DNA of 64,000 bases from Cedecea neteri. GTDB lineage: Bacteria > Pseudomonadota > Gammaproteobacteria > Enterobacterales > Enterobacteriaceae. This document shows, piece by piece, positions 46,289 through 56,642 of the stretch (position 1 is its first letter; each line of letters starts with the position of its first letter). The translations under genes were made by a program, and so were the position numbers. The stretch covers positions 1 to 64,000 of the forward strand of contig NZ_CP009451.1 in the NCBI RefSeq assembly GCF_000757825.1, given 5' to 3'. Under the pieces are notes generated by a model, which had not been told where the DNA came from, did not search any database, and was given only the letters and a program-made list of their open reading frames with translations.

Positions 46289-47464
46289 TTACGGAGTCAG
46301 CGCTGGGGCGGTATTTCCCAGACCAATTTTCAGGCGGTTTATCCAGCCTGCAAGCCCGGCACCGACCAGTAATCTCAGGGCCTCCTGTTCGCTAAAACCC
46401 TGCTCATACAAAGGTTGAAGCTGGGCTGCGCTGAATCTGTCCGGCGCGCGGGTTATTAACTGCACGGCCTGGATGATCGCCTTTTCGCGAGGATGGTTAT
46501 GGCTCCAGGCGTTAAGCGCGCGCTCGCCGTTACGCATCGCATCCGGCAGGCCAGCATCTCCCTGCCAGGACGCTACCGCATCGCTAAAACAGGCCGCGCT
46601 GCCGTTAATTCTCGCCGTGAGCATAATAACCAGCAGCGCGTCATTAGACAGCTGTGAGGTGGCCTGCCAGAACAGGCGGGTTAGCTGACTGAGATAAGAG
46701 AGCGCCCGATCGTCATGGGCCAGCAGCCAGGCAATGTCGCGCAGCGTGCGCAGCGGCTGGCTGATGCTTAACGCTTCCAGCTGCTCCGGGCGAGCGTATC
46801 GCATCTCAACGGGCGCCAGCCCCGGCTGCCAGCTAGCCGAATGCGGCGTAAACAGCTCGGGTTCTGCGTCCTGCTGCCCGTTAATACCCGGCAACCAGCG
46901 AGCGGGCAGGCCCTGCTGAGCCTGCCAGACGGCGATGGCGCGCGCCTGGAAGCCAACAAAGCCGATAATCTGGGTAAATGAGACGATATCGTCCACGGAG
47001 AGACCACACTCTTCCAGTTGGGCGAGCGCGGCGTCGTCGATAAGCGTCGGCTGGCTGGCAAGCTGGCGGGCAAACTGGGTGATTTGGGTCAGGCGGCGGT
47101 TACTTTCACGAGAGGAATCCGGGCCGGGCTGTGGTGCCAGGCGAGCGGCGTAGTGGTTACAAAGTCGCTGTACGCCGTAAACCTGCGCGACGGTCAGCGC
47201 CGTGCTCAGGCGGTCATAGCTGCTGAGAGTATGCAGGCGCGTGACGTGGATGCTGTCCGGGAGCAGCACGTCGGAAGCGGCTCGGGCTGCATCGAGCCAC
47301 GGGGCTTCGACAATCAGATGCGCTTCAGAGAGCGTTAAATCAAGCAGAAAGCGGTCTTCAACCTGCGCCGCTTCGGGAACTAAAGGCAGCACATCCGCCG
47401 GGCACAGACTGGACTGGGTTTCATGATACCAGTGGCTTTTACCAGAAAAGCGGCGTTGTTCCAT
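46289..47464 (-). CDS. yciW: YciW, carboxymuconolactone-decarboxylase-like protein
   Basis: A 391-residue protein from the ATG at 47464 (MEQRRFSGKSHWYHETQSSL), with AAGGAA before it; the frame is open 27 codons further. It consists of two AhpD/CMD-like halves (alpha-helical bundles, for example FTQIIGFVGFQARAIAVWQ and DALLVIMLTARINGSAACF). The catalytic CxxC of AhpD is not seen, so peroxidase activity is uncertain. In E. coli yciW belongs to the CysB regulon and has been connected with cysteine metabolism. Upstream of rnb. Confidence 0.88.
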   Translation of the reverse strand: MEQRRFSGKSHWYHETQSSLCPADVLPLVPEAAQVEDRFLLDLTLSEAHLIVEAPWLDAARAASDVLLPDSIHVTRLHTLSSYDRLSTALTVAQVYGVQRLCNHYAARLAPQPGPDSSRESNRRLTQITQFARQLASQPTLIDDAALAQLEECGLSVDDIVSFTQIIGFVGFQARAIAVWQAQQGLPARWLPGINGQQDAEPELFTPHSASWQPGLAPVEMRYARPEQLEALSISQPLRTLRDIAWLLAHDDRALSYLSQLTRLFWQATSQLSNDALLVIMLTARINGSAACFSDAVASWQGDAGLPDAMRNGERALNAWSHNHPREKAIIQAVQLITRAPDRFSAAQLQPLYEQGFSEQEALRLLVGAGLAGWINRLKIGLGNTAPALTP

Positions 47465-47640
47465 GGTCGTTCCTTGGTCAAAAAGTTTGCAGACCCGGAT
47501 ACAACGTGGATGCCGGGCCTGGTTCGCTGTTTTATCCTGGCGCAAGCACGGGAGGTGACAAAAGAATGATCGGTGATAATAAATATCGGAAAGGTATAAC
47601 TAATTAGGAGAAAGGCGGGAAATACAGAGTGAAATAGCGA

Positions 47641-47657
47641 AACGGGCCGTAGCCCGC
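47641..47657 (-). terminator. Terminator after fabI
   Basis: ACGGGC and GCCCGC arms (one G-T pair) with a CGTA loop lie 19 bases after the fabI stop, with a short T-rich tail on the minus strand. A moderate terminator. Confidence 0.65.
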
Positions 47658-47675
47658 TTCACTCTGAAGCTGAAA

Positions 47676-48467
47676 TTAGTCTTTCAGTTCCAGCTCGTTC
47701 ATGGCAGCGATGCTGAAGCCGCCGTCAACGTGAACCACTTCACCGGAGATACCGGCAGACAGGTCGGAACACAGGAAGGCTGCGGAGTTACCCACGTCTT
47801 CGGTGGTTACGGTACGGCGAATTGGGGTAACCGCTTCGCAGTGGGCCAGCATTTTACGGAAATCTTTGATGCCGGAGGCAGCCAGAGTACGGATTGGGCC
47901 AGCGGAGATGGCGTTTACGCGCACGCCTTCTGGGCCCATAGCGTTAGCCATGTAGCGAACGTTAGCTTCCAGAGACGCTTTTGCCAGACCCATAACGTTG
48001 TAGTTAGGGATAGCACGCTCTGCGCCCAGGTAGGAAAGGGTCAGCAGGGCGGAGCCAGGGTTCAGCATTTCACGGCACACTTTAGCCATTGCCACGAAGC
48101 TGTAGGCGCTGATGTCGTGGGCAATTTTAAAGCCTTCGCGGGTCACGGCGTTCACATAGTCGCCATCCAGCTGGTCGGCTGGGGCGAAGCCGATGGAGTG
48201 AACGAAACCGTCAAATTTCGGCCAGCTTTTCGCCAGTTCGGTAAACAGCGCTTCGATGCTCTCATCTTCAGCCACGTCACATGGCAGCACGAGGCTTGAG
48301 CCCAGCTCTGCAGCAAAACCTTCCACACGGCCTTTCAGCTTTTCGTTCTGGTAGGTGAAAGCCAGCTCGGCGCCTTCGCGATGCATCGCCTGTGCGATAC
48401 CGTAGGCAATGGAGAGTTTACTGGCGACGCCAGTGATCAGAATGCGTTTACCGGTAAGAAAACCCAT
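47676..48467 (-). CDS. fabI: Enoyl-ACP reductase FabI
   Basis: FabI reduces trans-2-enoyl-ACP with NADH in the last step of each fatty-acid elongation cycle; it is the triclosan target. 263 residues, with the atypical SDR motifs [19 protein letters not shown], and the catalytic Tyr-(X)6-Lys in [13 protein letters not shown]. Gly93-region sequence [12 protein letters not shown] is wild-type-like. Stands alone between yciW and sap. By supplying acyl-ACP it acts in the same pathway from which RpfF draws its substrate. Confidence 0.96.
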   Translation of the reverse strand: MGFLTGKRILITGVASKLSIAYGIAQAMHREGAELAFTYQNEKLKGRVEGFAAELGSSLVLPCDVAEDESIEALFTELAKSWPKFDGFVHSIGFAPADQLDGDYVNAVTREGFKIAHDISAYSFVAMAKVCREMLNPGSALLTLSYLGAERAIPNYNVMGLAKASLEANVRYMANAMGPEGVRVNAISAGPIRTLAASGIKDFRKMLAHCEAVTPIRRTVTTEDVGNSAAFLCSDLSAGISGEVVHVDGGFSIAAMNELELKD

Positions 48468-48579
48468 AGCTTTAATCCTTAATAGTCATTGTTGTTGCGG
48501 CCAGCAGGTGAAAAAACAAGCAGGCCGACGTTAAGACCGGGCGATTCTAACATGACTCCCACGCAAGCGTTAATCCGAC

Positions 48580-48601
48580 CACTTTTCCGTTAGGAAAAGT
48601 G
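48580..48601 (-). terminator. Terminator after sapF
   Basis: CACTTTTCC and GGAAAAGTG form a perfect 9-bp stem with a GTTA loop, five bases after the sapF stop on the minus strand. Confidence 0.75.
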
Positions 48602-48605
48602 CGAA

Positions 48606-49412
48606 TTAACGATCCCTGCGCCAGGCGTCAGCGGTTAAAGCCTCGCCGAAGTGGCTGTTAATCAGCCGCTTAGTCAGTTCATGCAGCGGGGAGGCCAGCA
48701 CGTCAGCCGTACTGCCGCGCTCCACCACTTCGCCTTCGTGCATCACCATCACCTGGTCGCTGATGTGCTTCATCATGCCAATGTGTTGGGTCACGTAAAT
48801 ATAAGAGATACCTTGTTTTTCCTGCAGCTCAAGCATCAGGTTAATCAGCTGTGAGCGCATGGACATATCCAGCGAGGCCAGCGCTTCGTCGGCAATAATC
48901 ACCTTCGGCCTCAGAATCAGCGCGCGGGCGAGGCCCAGACGCTGTTTTTGCCCCGGAGCGAGCATATGCGGATAGTAGCTGGCGTGATCCGGCAACAGGC
49001 CGACCATACGCAGCGTCTCCAGAATGCGTTTCTGGCGCAGCTCAGACTCAAGCTCGGTATTCAGCCGCAGCGGGAAGTCCAGAATCTGCGAGATGCGCTG
49101 GCGCGGGTTCAGCGAGGTGCTCGGATCCTGAAATATCATGCGGATCCGCTGGCTGCGCCAGGAGTAGTCGCCGAAGTGAAGAGGGTGATCGTCAATCATC
49201 AGCTCGCCGGTGGTAGGTTCAATCATCCCCGCCAGCATTTTCGCCAGCGTAGACTTACCCGACCCGTTTTCGCCGATAATGGCGAGCGTTTGCTTCTCGC
49301 GCAGCGTAAAGTTAAGCGGCTTGACCGCCTCGACGTGCTGGCGGCGGAACAGGCCGGTACGGTAGCGAAACGTCTTACTTAAATTGCGAACTTCCAGCAG
49401 CGTTTCGACCAT
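48606..49412 (-). CDS. sapF: Sap transporter ATPase SapF
   Basis: A 268-residue ABC ATPase of the oligopeptide/nickel subfamily: Walker A GENGSGKST (near 46-54), signature-like APGQKQRLGLAR (the usual LSGGQ is replaced, as in other SapF proteins) and Walker B VIIADEALASLD. Pairs with SapD. Last gene of sapABCDF; its ATG overlaps the sapD stop (TAATG). Confidence 0.94.
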   Translation of the reverse strand: MVETLLEVRNLSKTFRYRTGLFRRQHVEAVKPLNFTLREKQTLAIIGENGSGKSTLAKMLAGMIEPTTGELMIDDHPLHFGDYSWRSQRIRMIFQDPSTSLNPRQRISQILDFPLRLNTELESELRQKRILETLRMVGLLPDHASYYPHMLAPGQKQRLGLARALILRPKVIIADEALASLDMSMRSQLINLMLELQEKQGISYIYVTQHIGMMKHISDQVMVMHEGEVVERGSTADVLASPLHELTKRLINSHFGEALTADAWRRDR

Positions 49413-50404
49413 TACTGACTCTCCATATTCAGCGGGAAGTGGCAGGCATACAGGTGGTTCTTAGCCCCTTCAAGCCTTGGCGCTTCAATGCATTTTCGCT
49501 GGGCGTAAGGGCAGCGGGGGCCAAGACGGCAGCCCATTGGCAGCTGTTCCAGCAAAGGAATGGCCCCCGGCATGGTATTTAACCGGCTCTTGTGCGGCAT
49601 CGGGCTACCAAAATCAGGAATAGCGCGGATGAGTGCCTGGGTATACGGATGATGAGGCACGGTTACCAGCTCTTCGCTGGTGGCGCTCTCCACGGTTTGC
49701 CCGCAGTACATAACGTTAATTTTATCCGCCCAATGGCTCAGCATCTGCAGGTCGTGGCTAATCAGCAGGATCGTGGTGTTGTTATTCTGGTTCAGCCGGG
49801 TCAACAGGCGGAAGATTTGCGATTGCGTCGTCGGCTCCATGGCGTTAGTCGGCTCGTCGGCAATCAGCAGGCGCGGCTGGTTTGCCAGCGCAATGGCAAT
49901 CATCACCTTCTGGCATTCGCCTTCCGTCAGCTCGTACGGGTAGCTGCTCATGGCGTCTTTATGATCTTTAATTCCCACGCGGTGCAGCAGTTCGATAGCG
50001 CGGCGTTTTCGCCAGCCAAAGCGCTGCCACCAGCGGCCTTTGTAGGTCCAGCCGGGGATGTTCTGGGTCAGCTGACGGCCAATCCTTTCTGAAGGATCCA
50101 GGCAAGACTGTGGCTCCTGGAAAATCATCGACACGTTATGGCCGACGAGGCGGCGGCGTTCGCGTGGGGAGAGCCGCAGCAGGTCAATATCATCAAAGCG
50201 CATGCGGTCGGCGGTCACGCGCCAGTTATCTTTGGTTACGCCGCAGATAGCCTTGGCGATGAGGCTTTTCCCCGAGCCGGACTCGCCGACCAGGCCGCGA
50301 ATTTCCCCTTCGGCAAGCGTCATGCTGATGCGGTCGACGGCCTTTACCCAGCCTTCAGACGTCATAAATTCGATGGTCAGATTGCGGATATCAAGTAACG
50401 GCAT
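49412..50404 (-). CDS. sapD: Sap transporter ATPase SapD
   Basis: A 330-residue ABC ATPase: Walker A GESGSGKS (near 40-47), Walker [13 protein letters not shown], and the C-terminal oligopeptide-type extension with three Cys ([14 protein letters not shown] and CHFPLN). SapD also supports the Trk potassium uptake system in E. coli. The signature [11 protein letters not shown] departs from LSGGQ, as in its relatives. Coupled to sapC and sapF by TAATG overlaps. Confidence 0.94.
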   Translation of the reverse strand: MPLLDIRNLTIEFMTSEGWVKAVDRISMTLAEGEIRGLVGESGSGKSLIAKAICGVTKDNWRVTADRMRFDDIDLLRLSPRERRRLVGHNVSMIFQEPQSCLDPSERIGRQLTQNIPGWTYKGRWWQRFGWRKRRAIELLHRVGIKDHKDAMSSYPYELTEGECQKVMIAIALANQPRLLIADEPTNAMEPTTQSQIFRLLTRLNQNNNTTILLISHDLQMLSHWADKINVMYCGQTVESATSEELVTVPHHPYTQALIRAIPDFGSPMPHKSRLNTMPGAIPLLEQLPMGCRLGPRCPYAQRKCIEAPRLEGAKNHLYACHFPLNMESQ

Positions 50405-51294
50405 TATTGCACCCCCGCATTAATCGCGCGGCGCAGGCCGTCGCCAAGCAGGTTAACCAGCAGCACGCTTATCATGATGGCGGCACCCGGCAGCATAACC
50501 GTCCACGGCGCAACGTAAATCAGCTCCAGGGCGTCGCCCAGCATCGCGCCCCATTCCGGAGAAGGCAGCTGCGCGCCAAGATCGAGAAAGCCCAGCGCGG
50601 CAATATCCAGAATAGCCATAGACAGCGCGCGCGTGGTTTCGGTGACCAGCGTGGCGGTGATATTAGGCATGACGGCAAACCACAGAATATTCAGCGTAGA
50701 GGCGCCGTCAAGGCGGGCGGCAACCACGTACTCTTTTTCCAGCTCGTCGTGGACCGCGCTGTACACCGAGCGCACCATGCGGGGCAGCAGCGCCAGCCAG
50801 ACGGCAAACATCGCGTGGCTCAGATGCGGGCCGGCAAAAGCCACAACAATAATCGCCAGCAGCAGGGAAGGAATAGAAAGCAACGTATCAAGGATATGGT
50901 TCAGCACCGCCGAACGCAGGCCGTGGCTTGAGCCGGCGATAACGCCGAGCACGATGCCGCAGACTGTCGCCGCAAGGGTAACGACAAACGCGCCTCCTAC
51001 CGTTGGTGCAGCGCCGCTCAGCAGACGGCTCAGCACGTCACGGCCGAGATCGTCGGTACCGAGGAAGAACGACACCTCGCCGTAGCGGGACCAGGACGGC
51101 GGCAGAAGCTGATAGCCCAGGAACTGCTGATCAATCTGATAAGGGGCAAAAAGGCTGCCAAACAGGCACAGTATCGCCAGGCCGCCGCAGCCGTAGAGAC
51201 CAATCATCGCGGTGGTGTCGCCATAAAATTTCCGCCACGTCAGGCGCAGCGTGCTTGGCGGCCGCTTTTCGCGGTAGACGCTATCGTAAGGCAT
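50404..51294 (-). CDS. sapC: Sap transporter permease SapC
   Basis: A 296-residue permease of the DppC type with a cytoplasmic N-terminus, six predicted membrane helices and the EAA-like loop ([21 protein letters not shown]). Forms the channel with SapB. Its start overlaps the sapB 3' end by 14 bases, so the coupling is tight. Confidence 0.94.
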   Translation of the reverse strand: MPYDSVYREKRPPSTLRLTWRKFYGDTTAMIGLYGCGGLAILCLFGSLFAPYQIDQQFLGYQLLPPSWSRYGEVSFFLGTDDLGRDVLSRLLSGAAPTVGGAFVVTLAATVCGIVLGVIAGSSHGLRSAVLNHILDTLLSIPSLLLAIIVVAFAGPHLSHAMFAVWLALLPRMVRSVYSAVHDELEKEYVVAARLDGASTLNILWFAVMPNITATLVTETTRALSMAILDIAALGFLDLGAQLPSPEWGAMLGDALELIYVAPWTVMLPGAAIMISVLLVNLLGDGLRRAINAGVQ

Positions 51295-52246
51295 ACCATT
51301 CCTTATGCTTCAGTGGGTTGGCCATAGCGCCCAAAATATCGGAAATCACGTTAACGATAATCACCAGCGAGCCAATGACCATCACCCCGGCGGAAATAGC
51401 CATATAGTCCTGCTGGCGAATGGCGTTGATCAGCCAGCGGCCAAGGCCCGGCCAGCTGAAGACCACTTCGGTGATCATCGCCAGCGTCAGCATGGTTGAA
51501 AACTGCAGGCCCAGACGTGGGATCACCGGCGGCAGCGCGTTATGCAGCACGTGGCGATGCAAAATGGTAAAGCGCGAAAGCCCACGCGTGGCGGCCGCTT
51601 TGACATAGTTCTGATCGAACACTTCGATGGTGCTGATACGCATCAGGCGAATGACTTCGGTGGTCGGGGCGACGGCGAGCGCGGCTACCGGCAACACCAT
51701 ATGACGCAGGGCACTGACGATCATTTCGCTACGGTAAGGGGAATCAGAGAGCCACGCATCCACCAGCGCAAACCCGGTGACGGACTTCACCTCGTAAAGT
51801 AAATCAAAGCGGCCGGACACGGGGAACCAGCCCAGCGTCAGCGAGAAGAACAGCGTCAGCAGCAGCGCCAGCCAGAACACCGGAATCGAAAAGCCCACCA
51901 GCGCAAGGGCGCTGATCAGCTTATCCTGCCACTTATTGCGCATAATGCCCGCCAGCATGCCCACCGGAATGCCAATCAGCAGCGCCAGGCCAAAGGCCAG
52001 AATGCACAGCTCCATGGTTGCCGGGAATACATCGCGTAACTGTTCGTTGATCGACTGGCCGTTAATGCTGGACACGCCAAAGTCCCAGTGCAGCAGGCTT
52101 TCAAACCAGAACACCCAGGCGTTCCACATCGAGGCGCCCTGCAGCGGCGCGTGCGGGGTGAAATAGTTGAGGCTAAAGCCGACCACCGCCAGGAACAGCA
52201 GGGTGATCAGCAGCAGCAAAAGGCGGCGTAAAGTAAAGATGATCAT
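51281..52246 (-). CDS. sapB: Sap transporter permease SapB
   Basis: A 321-residue permease of the DppB type: an N-terminal helix ([20 protein letters not shown]) and five more helices, with the EAA-type loop [20 protein letters not shown]. coli SapB has the same length. The operon confers resistance to some antimicrobial peptides in Salmonella and exports putrescine in E. coli. Confidence 0.94.
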   Translation of the reverse strand: MIIFTLRRLLLLLITLLFLAVVGFSLNYFTPHAPLQGASMWNAWVFWFESLLHWDFGVSSINGQSINEQLRDVFPATMELCILAFGLALLIGIPVGMLAGIMRNKWQDKLISALALVGFSIPVFWLALLLTLFFSLTLGWFPVSGRFDLLYEVKSVTGFALVDAWLSDSPYRSEMIVSALRHMVLPVAALAVAPTTEVIRLMRISTIEVFDQNYVKAAATRGLSRFTILHRHVLHNALPPVIPRLGLQFSTMLTLAMITEVVFSWPGLGRWLINAIRQQDYMAISAGVMVIGSLVIIVNVISDILGAMANPLKHKEWYALR

Positions 52247-53883
52247 TATTTTTTCACCTCAACATTTTCCCTGGACACGCCCGCAAACGAGGCGTTGCCG
52301 AACGGGCTCAGCACCAGGCCTTTCATATCATAGCGGTAGGCCTGTAGCCTTAACGAAGAGGCCAGCGGCAGCACCGGCAGCTCGGCAGAGAGAATATCCT
52401 GCGCTTCGTTATAGGCTTCAATTCGGGCGGAAAGCTGCTGGGAAGAAAGCGCTTTTTGCAGCACGCTGTCGAACTGCGGGTTACACCAGCGCGCATAGTT
52501 GGTTTGCGAGCCAATCGCCGCGCAGCTCAGCATCGGGCGGAAGAAACTGTCCGGGTCGTTACTGTCCGTTGCCCAGCCGGCAAGCGTCAGGTCGTGATTC
52601 ATGTCCATCAGGCGCGCTTCCTGGAAGCGGCCTTCCATCGGCACGATGATCACCTTCACGCCAATCTGCGCCATATCGGCCTGAATAAGCTCGGCGGTTT
52701 TCAGCGGGCTTGGGTTCCAGGCCTGAGAGCTGGTGGGCACCCACAGGCGCAGCTCCAGGTTATTCACGCCCAGCGCTTTCAGCTGTTCGCGGGCCTTAGC
52801 CGGATTGTACTCGGTGATTTTTGCGTCGTTATCGTAGGCCCAGGAAGCGCGGGGCAGAATAGACGCCGCGGTTTCAGCGGTGCCGTAATAAATAGACTGC
52901 ATCAGGCGCTGGTTATTGATCGCCAGCGCGAGGGCATGACGCACGGCCGGGTTATTCAGCGGCGGCTTATTGGTGTTAAACGCCAAATAGGCGATGTTCA
53001 TGCCGGGGCGCAGCGTCAGGCGTAAACGCGGATCGTCACGCAGGATAGTCAACTGGCTTGCCGCAGGCCAGGCCAGCACGTCGCATTCGCCGGTCAGCAG
53101 CTTGGAAAGTCGCCCCGTGCCGCCGGAACCGAGGTCAACCACTACCTGCGGCATCAGCGGCACGCCGCGCCAGAAGTGCTGGTTACGGGCAAGGCGAATG
53201 TACTGCCCCGCGCGGTATTCGCTCAGCAGGAACGGGCCGGTGCCGACCGGCTGCCTGTCCATCAGTTCCTGACGATCGGCTTTGGTCAACTGCTCGGCAT
53301 ATTCGGCGGACATCACCGAGGCGTAATGCGTAGCCAGGTGCCAGAGGAAAGAGGCGTCCGGCTTATTGAGGCGGAATTCAACGGTATTGTCATCCAGCTT
53401 GCGAACGCTTTTCACCGTTTCCGGGAACTGGAGGCTGTCGAAATAGGGATAGCTGCCGCCGTTAACGTTATGCCACGGGTGGTTGCGGTCGAAAATACGC
53501 TCGAAGGTAAACACCACATCATCGGCATTCAGCGTGCGGCCGGGTTTAAACCATGCGGTGGTCTGGAACTGGACATTGCGGCGCAGGTGGAAACGATAGG
53601 TCGCGCCGTTATCCAGCACTTCCCAGCTTTCCGCCAGCTCAGGCACCAGGCGATAGGTATAAGGATCTACGTCCAGCAGGCGGTCGTAAAGCTGTGCCGC
53701 CAGCGTGTCGACGGTCAGGCCGCCGCTGGTCATCTGTGGGTTAAAGGTGTTGACCTGCCCGTTGACGCAATAAACGAACCCACTGCGGCGAATATCTGCC
53801 GGTTTTTCAGCGGGCGCTGCGGCATGTGCCGCGCCGCTCAGGCAGCATAAACCCAGTAACAGGGAGGAGAGCATTCCGCGCAT
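52246..53883 (-). CDS. sapA: Sap periplasmic binding protein SapA
   Basis: A 545-residue member of the SBP_bac_5 family (DppA/OppA-like). The signal peptide [20 protein letters not shown] is followed by AAAPA. I chose the ATG at 53883, which aligns with E. coli SapA (547 residues); the frame is open 20 codons further upstream but the extra part is not hydrophobic. Conserved features are [20 protein letters not shown] and the [21 protein letters not shown] region. First gene of the operon; no good Shine-Dalgarno is visible. Confidence 0.93.
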   Translation of the reverse strand: MRGMLSSLLLGLCCLSGAAHAAAPAEKPADIRRSGFVYCVNGQVNTFNPQMTSGGLTVDTLAAQLYDRLLDVDPYTYRLVPELAESWEVLDNGATYRFHLRRNVQFQTTAWFKPGRTLNADDVVFTFERIFDRNHPWHNVNGGSYPYFDSLQFPETVKSVRKLDDNTVEFRLNKPDASFLWHLATHYASVMSAEYAEQLTKADRQELMDRQPVGTGPFLLSEYRAGQYIRLARNQHFWRGVPLMPQVVVDLGSGGTGRLSKLLTGECDVLAWPAASQLTILRDDPRLRLTLRPGMNIAYLAFNTNKPPLNNPAVRHALALAINNQRLMQSIYYGTAETAASILPRASWAYDNDAKITEYNPAKAREQLKALGVNNLELRLWVPTSSQAWNPSPLKTAELIQADMAQIGVKVIIVPMEGRFQEARLMDMNHDLTLAGWATDSNDPDSFFRPMLSCAAIGSQTNYARWCNPQFDSVLQKALSSQQLSARIEAYNEAQDILSAELPVLPLASSLRLQAYRYDMKGLVLSPFGNASFAGVSRENVEVKK

Positions 53884-53983
53884 AAGTTTTTGAGTTATCT
53901 CAGGTGATAGGCAAAGTGTATCGCACTCTTGCCTTCTCCCCAAAATTACTGGTGACGATCGGCAATTTTCTGCGCAGGACGAT

Positions 53984-54010
53984 GAAAAAAACGCCGTTCA
54001 GTCGGGCGTT
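53984..54010 (-). terminator. Terminator overlapping the pspF 3' end
   Basis: On the minus strand AACGCC and GGCGTT form a stem with a 9-base loop and a run of seven T. The stem spans the pspF stop codon (53998-54000). Confidence 0.8.
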
Positions 54011-54996
54011 GGGCTGGTTAACTGATGCTTTTTCAGCATCGCACGTAGCTGATGATAACTCACGCCCAGCAGTTCTGCAGCCCGACGTTGGTTAAATACC
54101 GCCTGTTTCAGGCTTTGCTCCAGCAGGCTTTTCTCCTGCTCGTTTTGCCAGTTTCGCAGGTCGAGCGGCAGGGCGGGCAGCGCAGCATCGGTCTGCTTTT
54201 GCGCCGGGTAAAGCGGGGCGGGGCGGCGGGTAAAGGGATTGAGAATAATAGTGTCCAGCGCTTCATCGCTCGAACCGTGGCGATACACCGAGCGTTCGAC
54301 CACGTTTTTCAGCTCGCGGATGTTGCCCGGCCAGCCATAGTTCAGCAGCGTCTCGCAGGCGCGATCGGTAAAGCCAGGGAACAGCTGTAGATTGAGTTCC
54401 CGGCACATTTGAATCGCAAAGTGATCCGCTAGCAGCAGGATATCAGAGCGCCGTTCGCGCAGGGGCGGCAGCATCACCACGTCAAACGCCAGCCTGTCGA
54501 GCAGGTCGGCGCGGAATTTCCCCTGTTCGGCCAGCTCCGGCAAATCGGCGTTGGTGGCGCAAACCAGCCGGGTATTAACCTGCAGCGGCTGGCTGCCGCC
54601 AACGCGCTCAAGTTCGCCGTACTCCACCACGCGCAGCAGCTTTTCCTGCACCAGCATCGGGGCCGTGGCCAGCTCATCAAGGAACAGGGTCCCGCCTTCC
54701 GCGCGTTCGAAACGCCCCTGATGACGCTTCTGCGCGCCGGTAAATGCGCCCGCTTCATGGCCAAACAGCTCGCTGTCGAGCAGGTTTTCGTTAAGCGCCG
54801 CACAGTTGAGGGAGATAAAAGGCCCTTGCCAGCGCTGTGACAGGAAGTGCAGGCGGTTGGCTATCAGCTCTTTACCTGTACCGCGCTCGCCGATAACCAG
54901 CACGGGTTTGTTCAGCGGCGCCAGGCGGGAAACCTGTTCCATGACCTCGAGGAAGCTGTTGGCTTCTCCGATCAGGCTATCCTTGTTTTCTGACAT
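53998..54996 (-). CDS. pspF: Phage-shock activator PspF
   Basis: PspF is a sigma-54 enhancer-binding protein made of an AAA+ domain (about 8-250) and a C-terminal Fis-type HTH (RRAAELLGVSYHQLRAMLKK), with no N-terminal receiver domain. Walker A is GERGTGKE, the sigma-54 contact loop GAFTGA is intact (residues about 85-90), Walker B is GGTLFLDELA. Its activity is inhibited by PspA. 332 residues (325 in E. coli; the extra residues fall in the linker). Divergent from pspABCD, whose control region it shares. Confidence 0.95.
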   Translation of the reverse strand: MSENKDSLIGEANSFLEVMEQVSRLAPLNKPVLVIGERGTGKELIANRLHFLSQRWQGPFISLNCAALNENLLDSELFGHEAGAFTGAQKRHQGRFERAEGGTLFLDELATAPMLVQEKLLRVVEYGELERVGGSQPLQVNTRLVCATNADLPELAEQGKFRADLLDRLAFDVVMLPPLRERRSDILLLADHFAIQMCRELNLQLFPGFTDRACETLLNYGWPGNIRELKNVVERSVYRHGSSDEALDTIILNPFTRRPAPLYPAQKQTDAALPALPLDLRNWQNEQEKSLLEQSLKQAVFNQRRAAELLGVSYHQLRAMLKKHQLTSPTPD

Positions 54997-55025
54997 GGCT
55001 AAATTCCCTAATAGTTAGTTAATTT

Positions 55026-55041
55026 AACCACTATAGCGGTT
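55026..55041. promoter_or_regulatory. Candidate PspF upstream activating site
   Basis: AACCACTATAGCGGTT is a near-perfect 16-base palindrome (one symmetric mismatch pair), about 80-95 bases before the expected pspA start of transcription and 30 bases before the pspF ATG. Position fits a PspF enhancer and pspF autoregulation. A second palindrome, ATTCACGTGAAT (55058-55069), lies nearer the promoter. Confidence 0.55.
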
Positions 55042-55076
55042 TTTGTATTGACGTCAAATTCACGTGAATGCTGATA

Positions 55077-55089
55077 AATCAATGAATTA
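55077..55089. promoter_or_regulatory. IHF site in the psp control region
   Basis: AATCAATGAATTA fits the IHF consensus WATCAANNNNTTR at every position. It sits between the candidate PspF site and the sigma-54 promoter, where IHF bends DNA in the E. coli psp operon. Confidence 0.75.
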
Positions 55090-55095
55090 AAAAGT

Positions 55096-55111
55096 TGGCA
55101 CGGATGCTGCA
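55096..55111 (+). promoter_or_regulatory. Sigma-54 promoter of pspABCD
   Basis: TGGCAC (55096-55101) and TGCA (55108-55111) stand at the fixed sigma-54 -24/-12 distance and match the consensus closely. Transcription should begin about 12 bases further on, some 65 bases before the pspA ATG. Confidence 0.9.
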
Positions 55112-55187
55112 ATATCTTTTGCGAGCAGAGTATCTGGCACCCGAAGAGAGTCAGGCACCTGAAATAATGACTTAAGAGGATTGAATA

Positions 55188-55856
55188 ATGGGTATTTTTT
55201 CTCGTTTTGCCGACATCGTGAATGCGAACATCAACTCCCTGCTGGAGAAAGCGGAAGACCCGCAAAAGCTGGTGCGTCTGATGATTCAGGAAATGGAAGA
55301 CACGCTGGTGGAAGTTCGCTCCACTTCAGCTCGCGCGCTGGCCGAGAAGAAACAGCTGAGCCGCCGCGTTGAACAAGCTACCGCGCAGCAGGCCGAATGG
55401 CAGGAAAAAGCCGAGCTGGCGCTGCGTAAAGAAAAAGAAGATCTGGCTCGTGCCGCGCTGATTGAAAAACAGAAGCTGACCGACCTGATTGTGACGCTGG
55501 AAAATGAAGTGGTTCACGTGGATGAAACCCTGGCGCGCATGAAGAAAGAAATTGGTGAGCTGGAAAACAAACTGAGCGAAACTCGTGCTCGCCAGCAGGC
55601 ACTGACCCTGCGTCACCAGGCTGCGTCTTCTTCTCGCGACGTTCGCCGCCAGCTGGACAGCGGTAAACTGGACGAAGCCATGGCGCGTTTCGAATCTTTC
55701 GAACGCCGCATCGACCAGATGGAGTCCGAGGCGGAAAGCCACGGGTTTGGCAAACAGAAGTCGCTGGACACCCAGTTTGCCGAACTGAAAGCCGATGATG
55801 AAATCAGCGCCCAGATAGCTGCGCTGAAAGCTAAAATGAACCAGGATCGTCAATAA
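55188..55856 (+). CDS. pspA: Phage-shock protein PspA
   Basis: PspA (222 residues, as in E. coli) is an ESCRT-III-like peripheral membrane protein that binds stressed inner membrane and, in the resting state, PspF. It starts with the amphipathic helix [20 protein letters not shown], followed by long coiled coils (about 25-185, rich in Glu, Lys, Ala). Good ribosome-binding sequence TTAAGAGGATTG precedes the ATG. Confidence 0.96.
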   Translation: MGIFSRFADIVNANINSLLEKAEDPQKLVRLMIQEMEDTLVEVRSTSARALAEKKQLSRRVEQATAQQAEWQEKAELALRKEKEDLARAALIEKQKLTDLIVTLENEVVHVDETLARMKKEIGELENKLSETRARQQALTLRHQAASSSRDVRRQLDSGKLDEAMARFESFERRIDQMESEAESHGFGKQKSLDTQFAELKADDEISAQIAALKAKMNQDRQ

Positions 55857-55917
55857 TAATCCAGGCCGCGGTGCGCAGGGCGTACCGCGATTCAAGCCTG
55901 ACCTGTAAGGAGTACAC

Positions 55918-56142
55918 ATGACCGCGCTTTTTCTTGCTATCCCGCTGACCATCTTTGTGCTGTTTGTGGCGCCGATTTGGCTGTGGCTTCACTACAGCAA
56001 CCGTCCTAACGGGGAGCAGCTTTCACAGAGTGAACAGCAGCGCCTCGCCCAGTTGACCGATGAGGCGCGACAGATGCGGGAGCGTATTCAGTCTCTGGAA
56101 CAGATCCTTGATGCAGAACACCCGAACTGGAGAAACAACTAA
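55918..56142 (+). CDS. pspB: Phage-shock protein PspB
   Basis: PspB is a 74-residue inner-membrane protein with one N-terminal helix (FLAIPLTIFVLFVAPIWLWL) and a cytoplasmic coiled coil with leucine-zipper character. With PspC it senses envelope stress and frees PspF from PspA. GTAAGGAGTACAC precedes the start; the stop overlaps the pspC ATG (TAATG). Confidence 0.95.
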   Translation: MTALFLAIPLTIFVLFVAPIWLWLHYSNRPNGEQLSQSEQQRLAQLTDEARQMRERIQSLEQILDAEHPNWRNN

Positions 56143-56501
56143 TGGTGAATTCATTTTCCGGTCGTAAGCTGTGGCGCATCCCTGAAAAAGGGATGGTGAA
56201 AGGCGTTTGCGCGGGCATTGCTCAGTATCTTGATGTCCCGGTAAAGCTGGTCCGCGCGATTGCCATTTTGTCGATATTCTTTGGCCTGTCGTTTTTTGTG
56301 CTGGTGGCCTACATCGTGATGACCTTTGTCCTCGATCCGATGCCCCAAGGCGCAGATGAAAAAAACGCCCAGCCCACCAGCCGTGATTTGCTGAACGAGG
56401 TGGATGCGGAGCTGGCAGCGGGTGAACAACGTTTGCGTTCTATGGAACGTTACATCACCTCTGACACCTTTACGCTTCGCAGCCGTTTCCGTCAGCTTTA
56501 A
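56142..56501 (+). CDS. pspC: Phage-shock protein PspC
   Basis: PspC (119 residues) has the PspC fold KLWRIPEKGMVKGVCAGIAQ (about 7-26), a membrane helix (about 40-68) and a C-terminal periplasmic/cytoplasmic helix. Partner of PspB in stress sensing. Translation is coupled to pspB. A repeat follows instead of the usual short gap to pspD. Confidence 0.95.
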   Translation: MVNSFSGRKLWRIPEKGMVKGVCAGIAQYLDVPVKLVRAIAILSIFFGLSFFVLVAYIVMTFVLDPMPQGADEKNAQPTSRDLLNEVDAELAAGEQRLRSMERYITSDTFTLRSRFRQL

Positions 56502-56507
56502 AAACAA

Positions 56508-56589
56508 CCCTCACCCTAACCCTCTCCCTGAGGGCGAGGGGATAAACAGGTTTTCTCCCTCTCCTGGGAGGAGAGGGCCGGGGTGAGGG
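56508..56589. repeat. Palindromic intergenic repeat between pspC and pspD
   Basis: The 82-bp unit begins CCCTCACCCTAACCCTCTCC and ends in GGGTGAGGG. Its outer arms CCCTCACCC and GGGTGAGGG are perfectly complementary, and inner arms (CCCTCTCC / GGAGAGGG) extend the fold. Sequences of this pattern are dispersed between genes in many Enterobacteriaceae genomes, so I take it as one copy of a dispersed repeat within the psp operon mRNA. Confidence 0.8.
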
Positions 56590-56642
56590 CGCCCAGGTTC
56601 AATGCCCACCGCACACCGCAATTAACCACTTTTGGAGAGACA

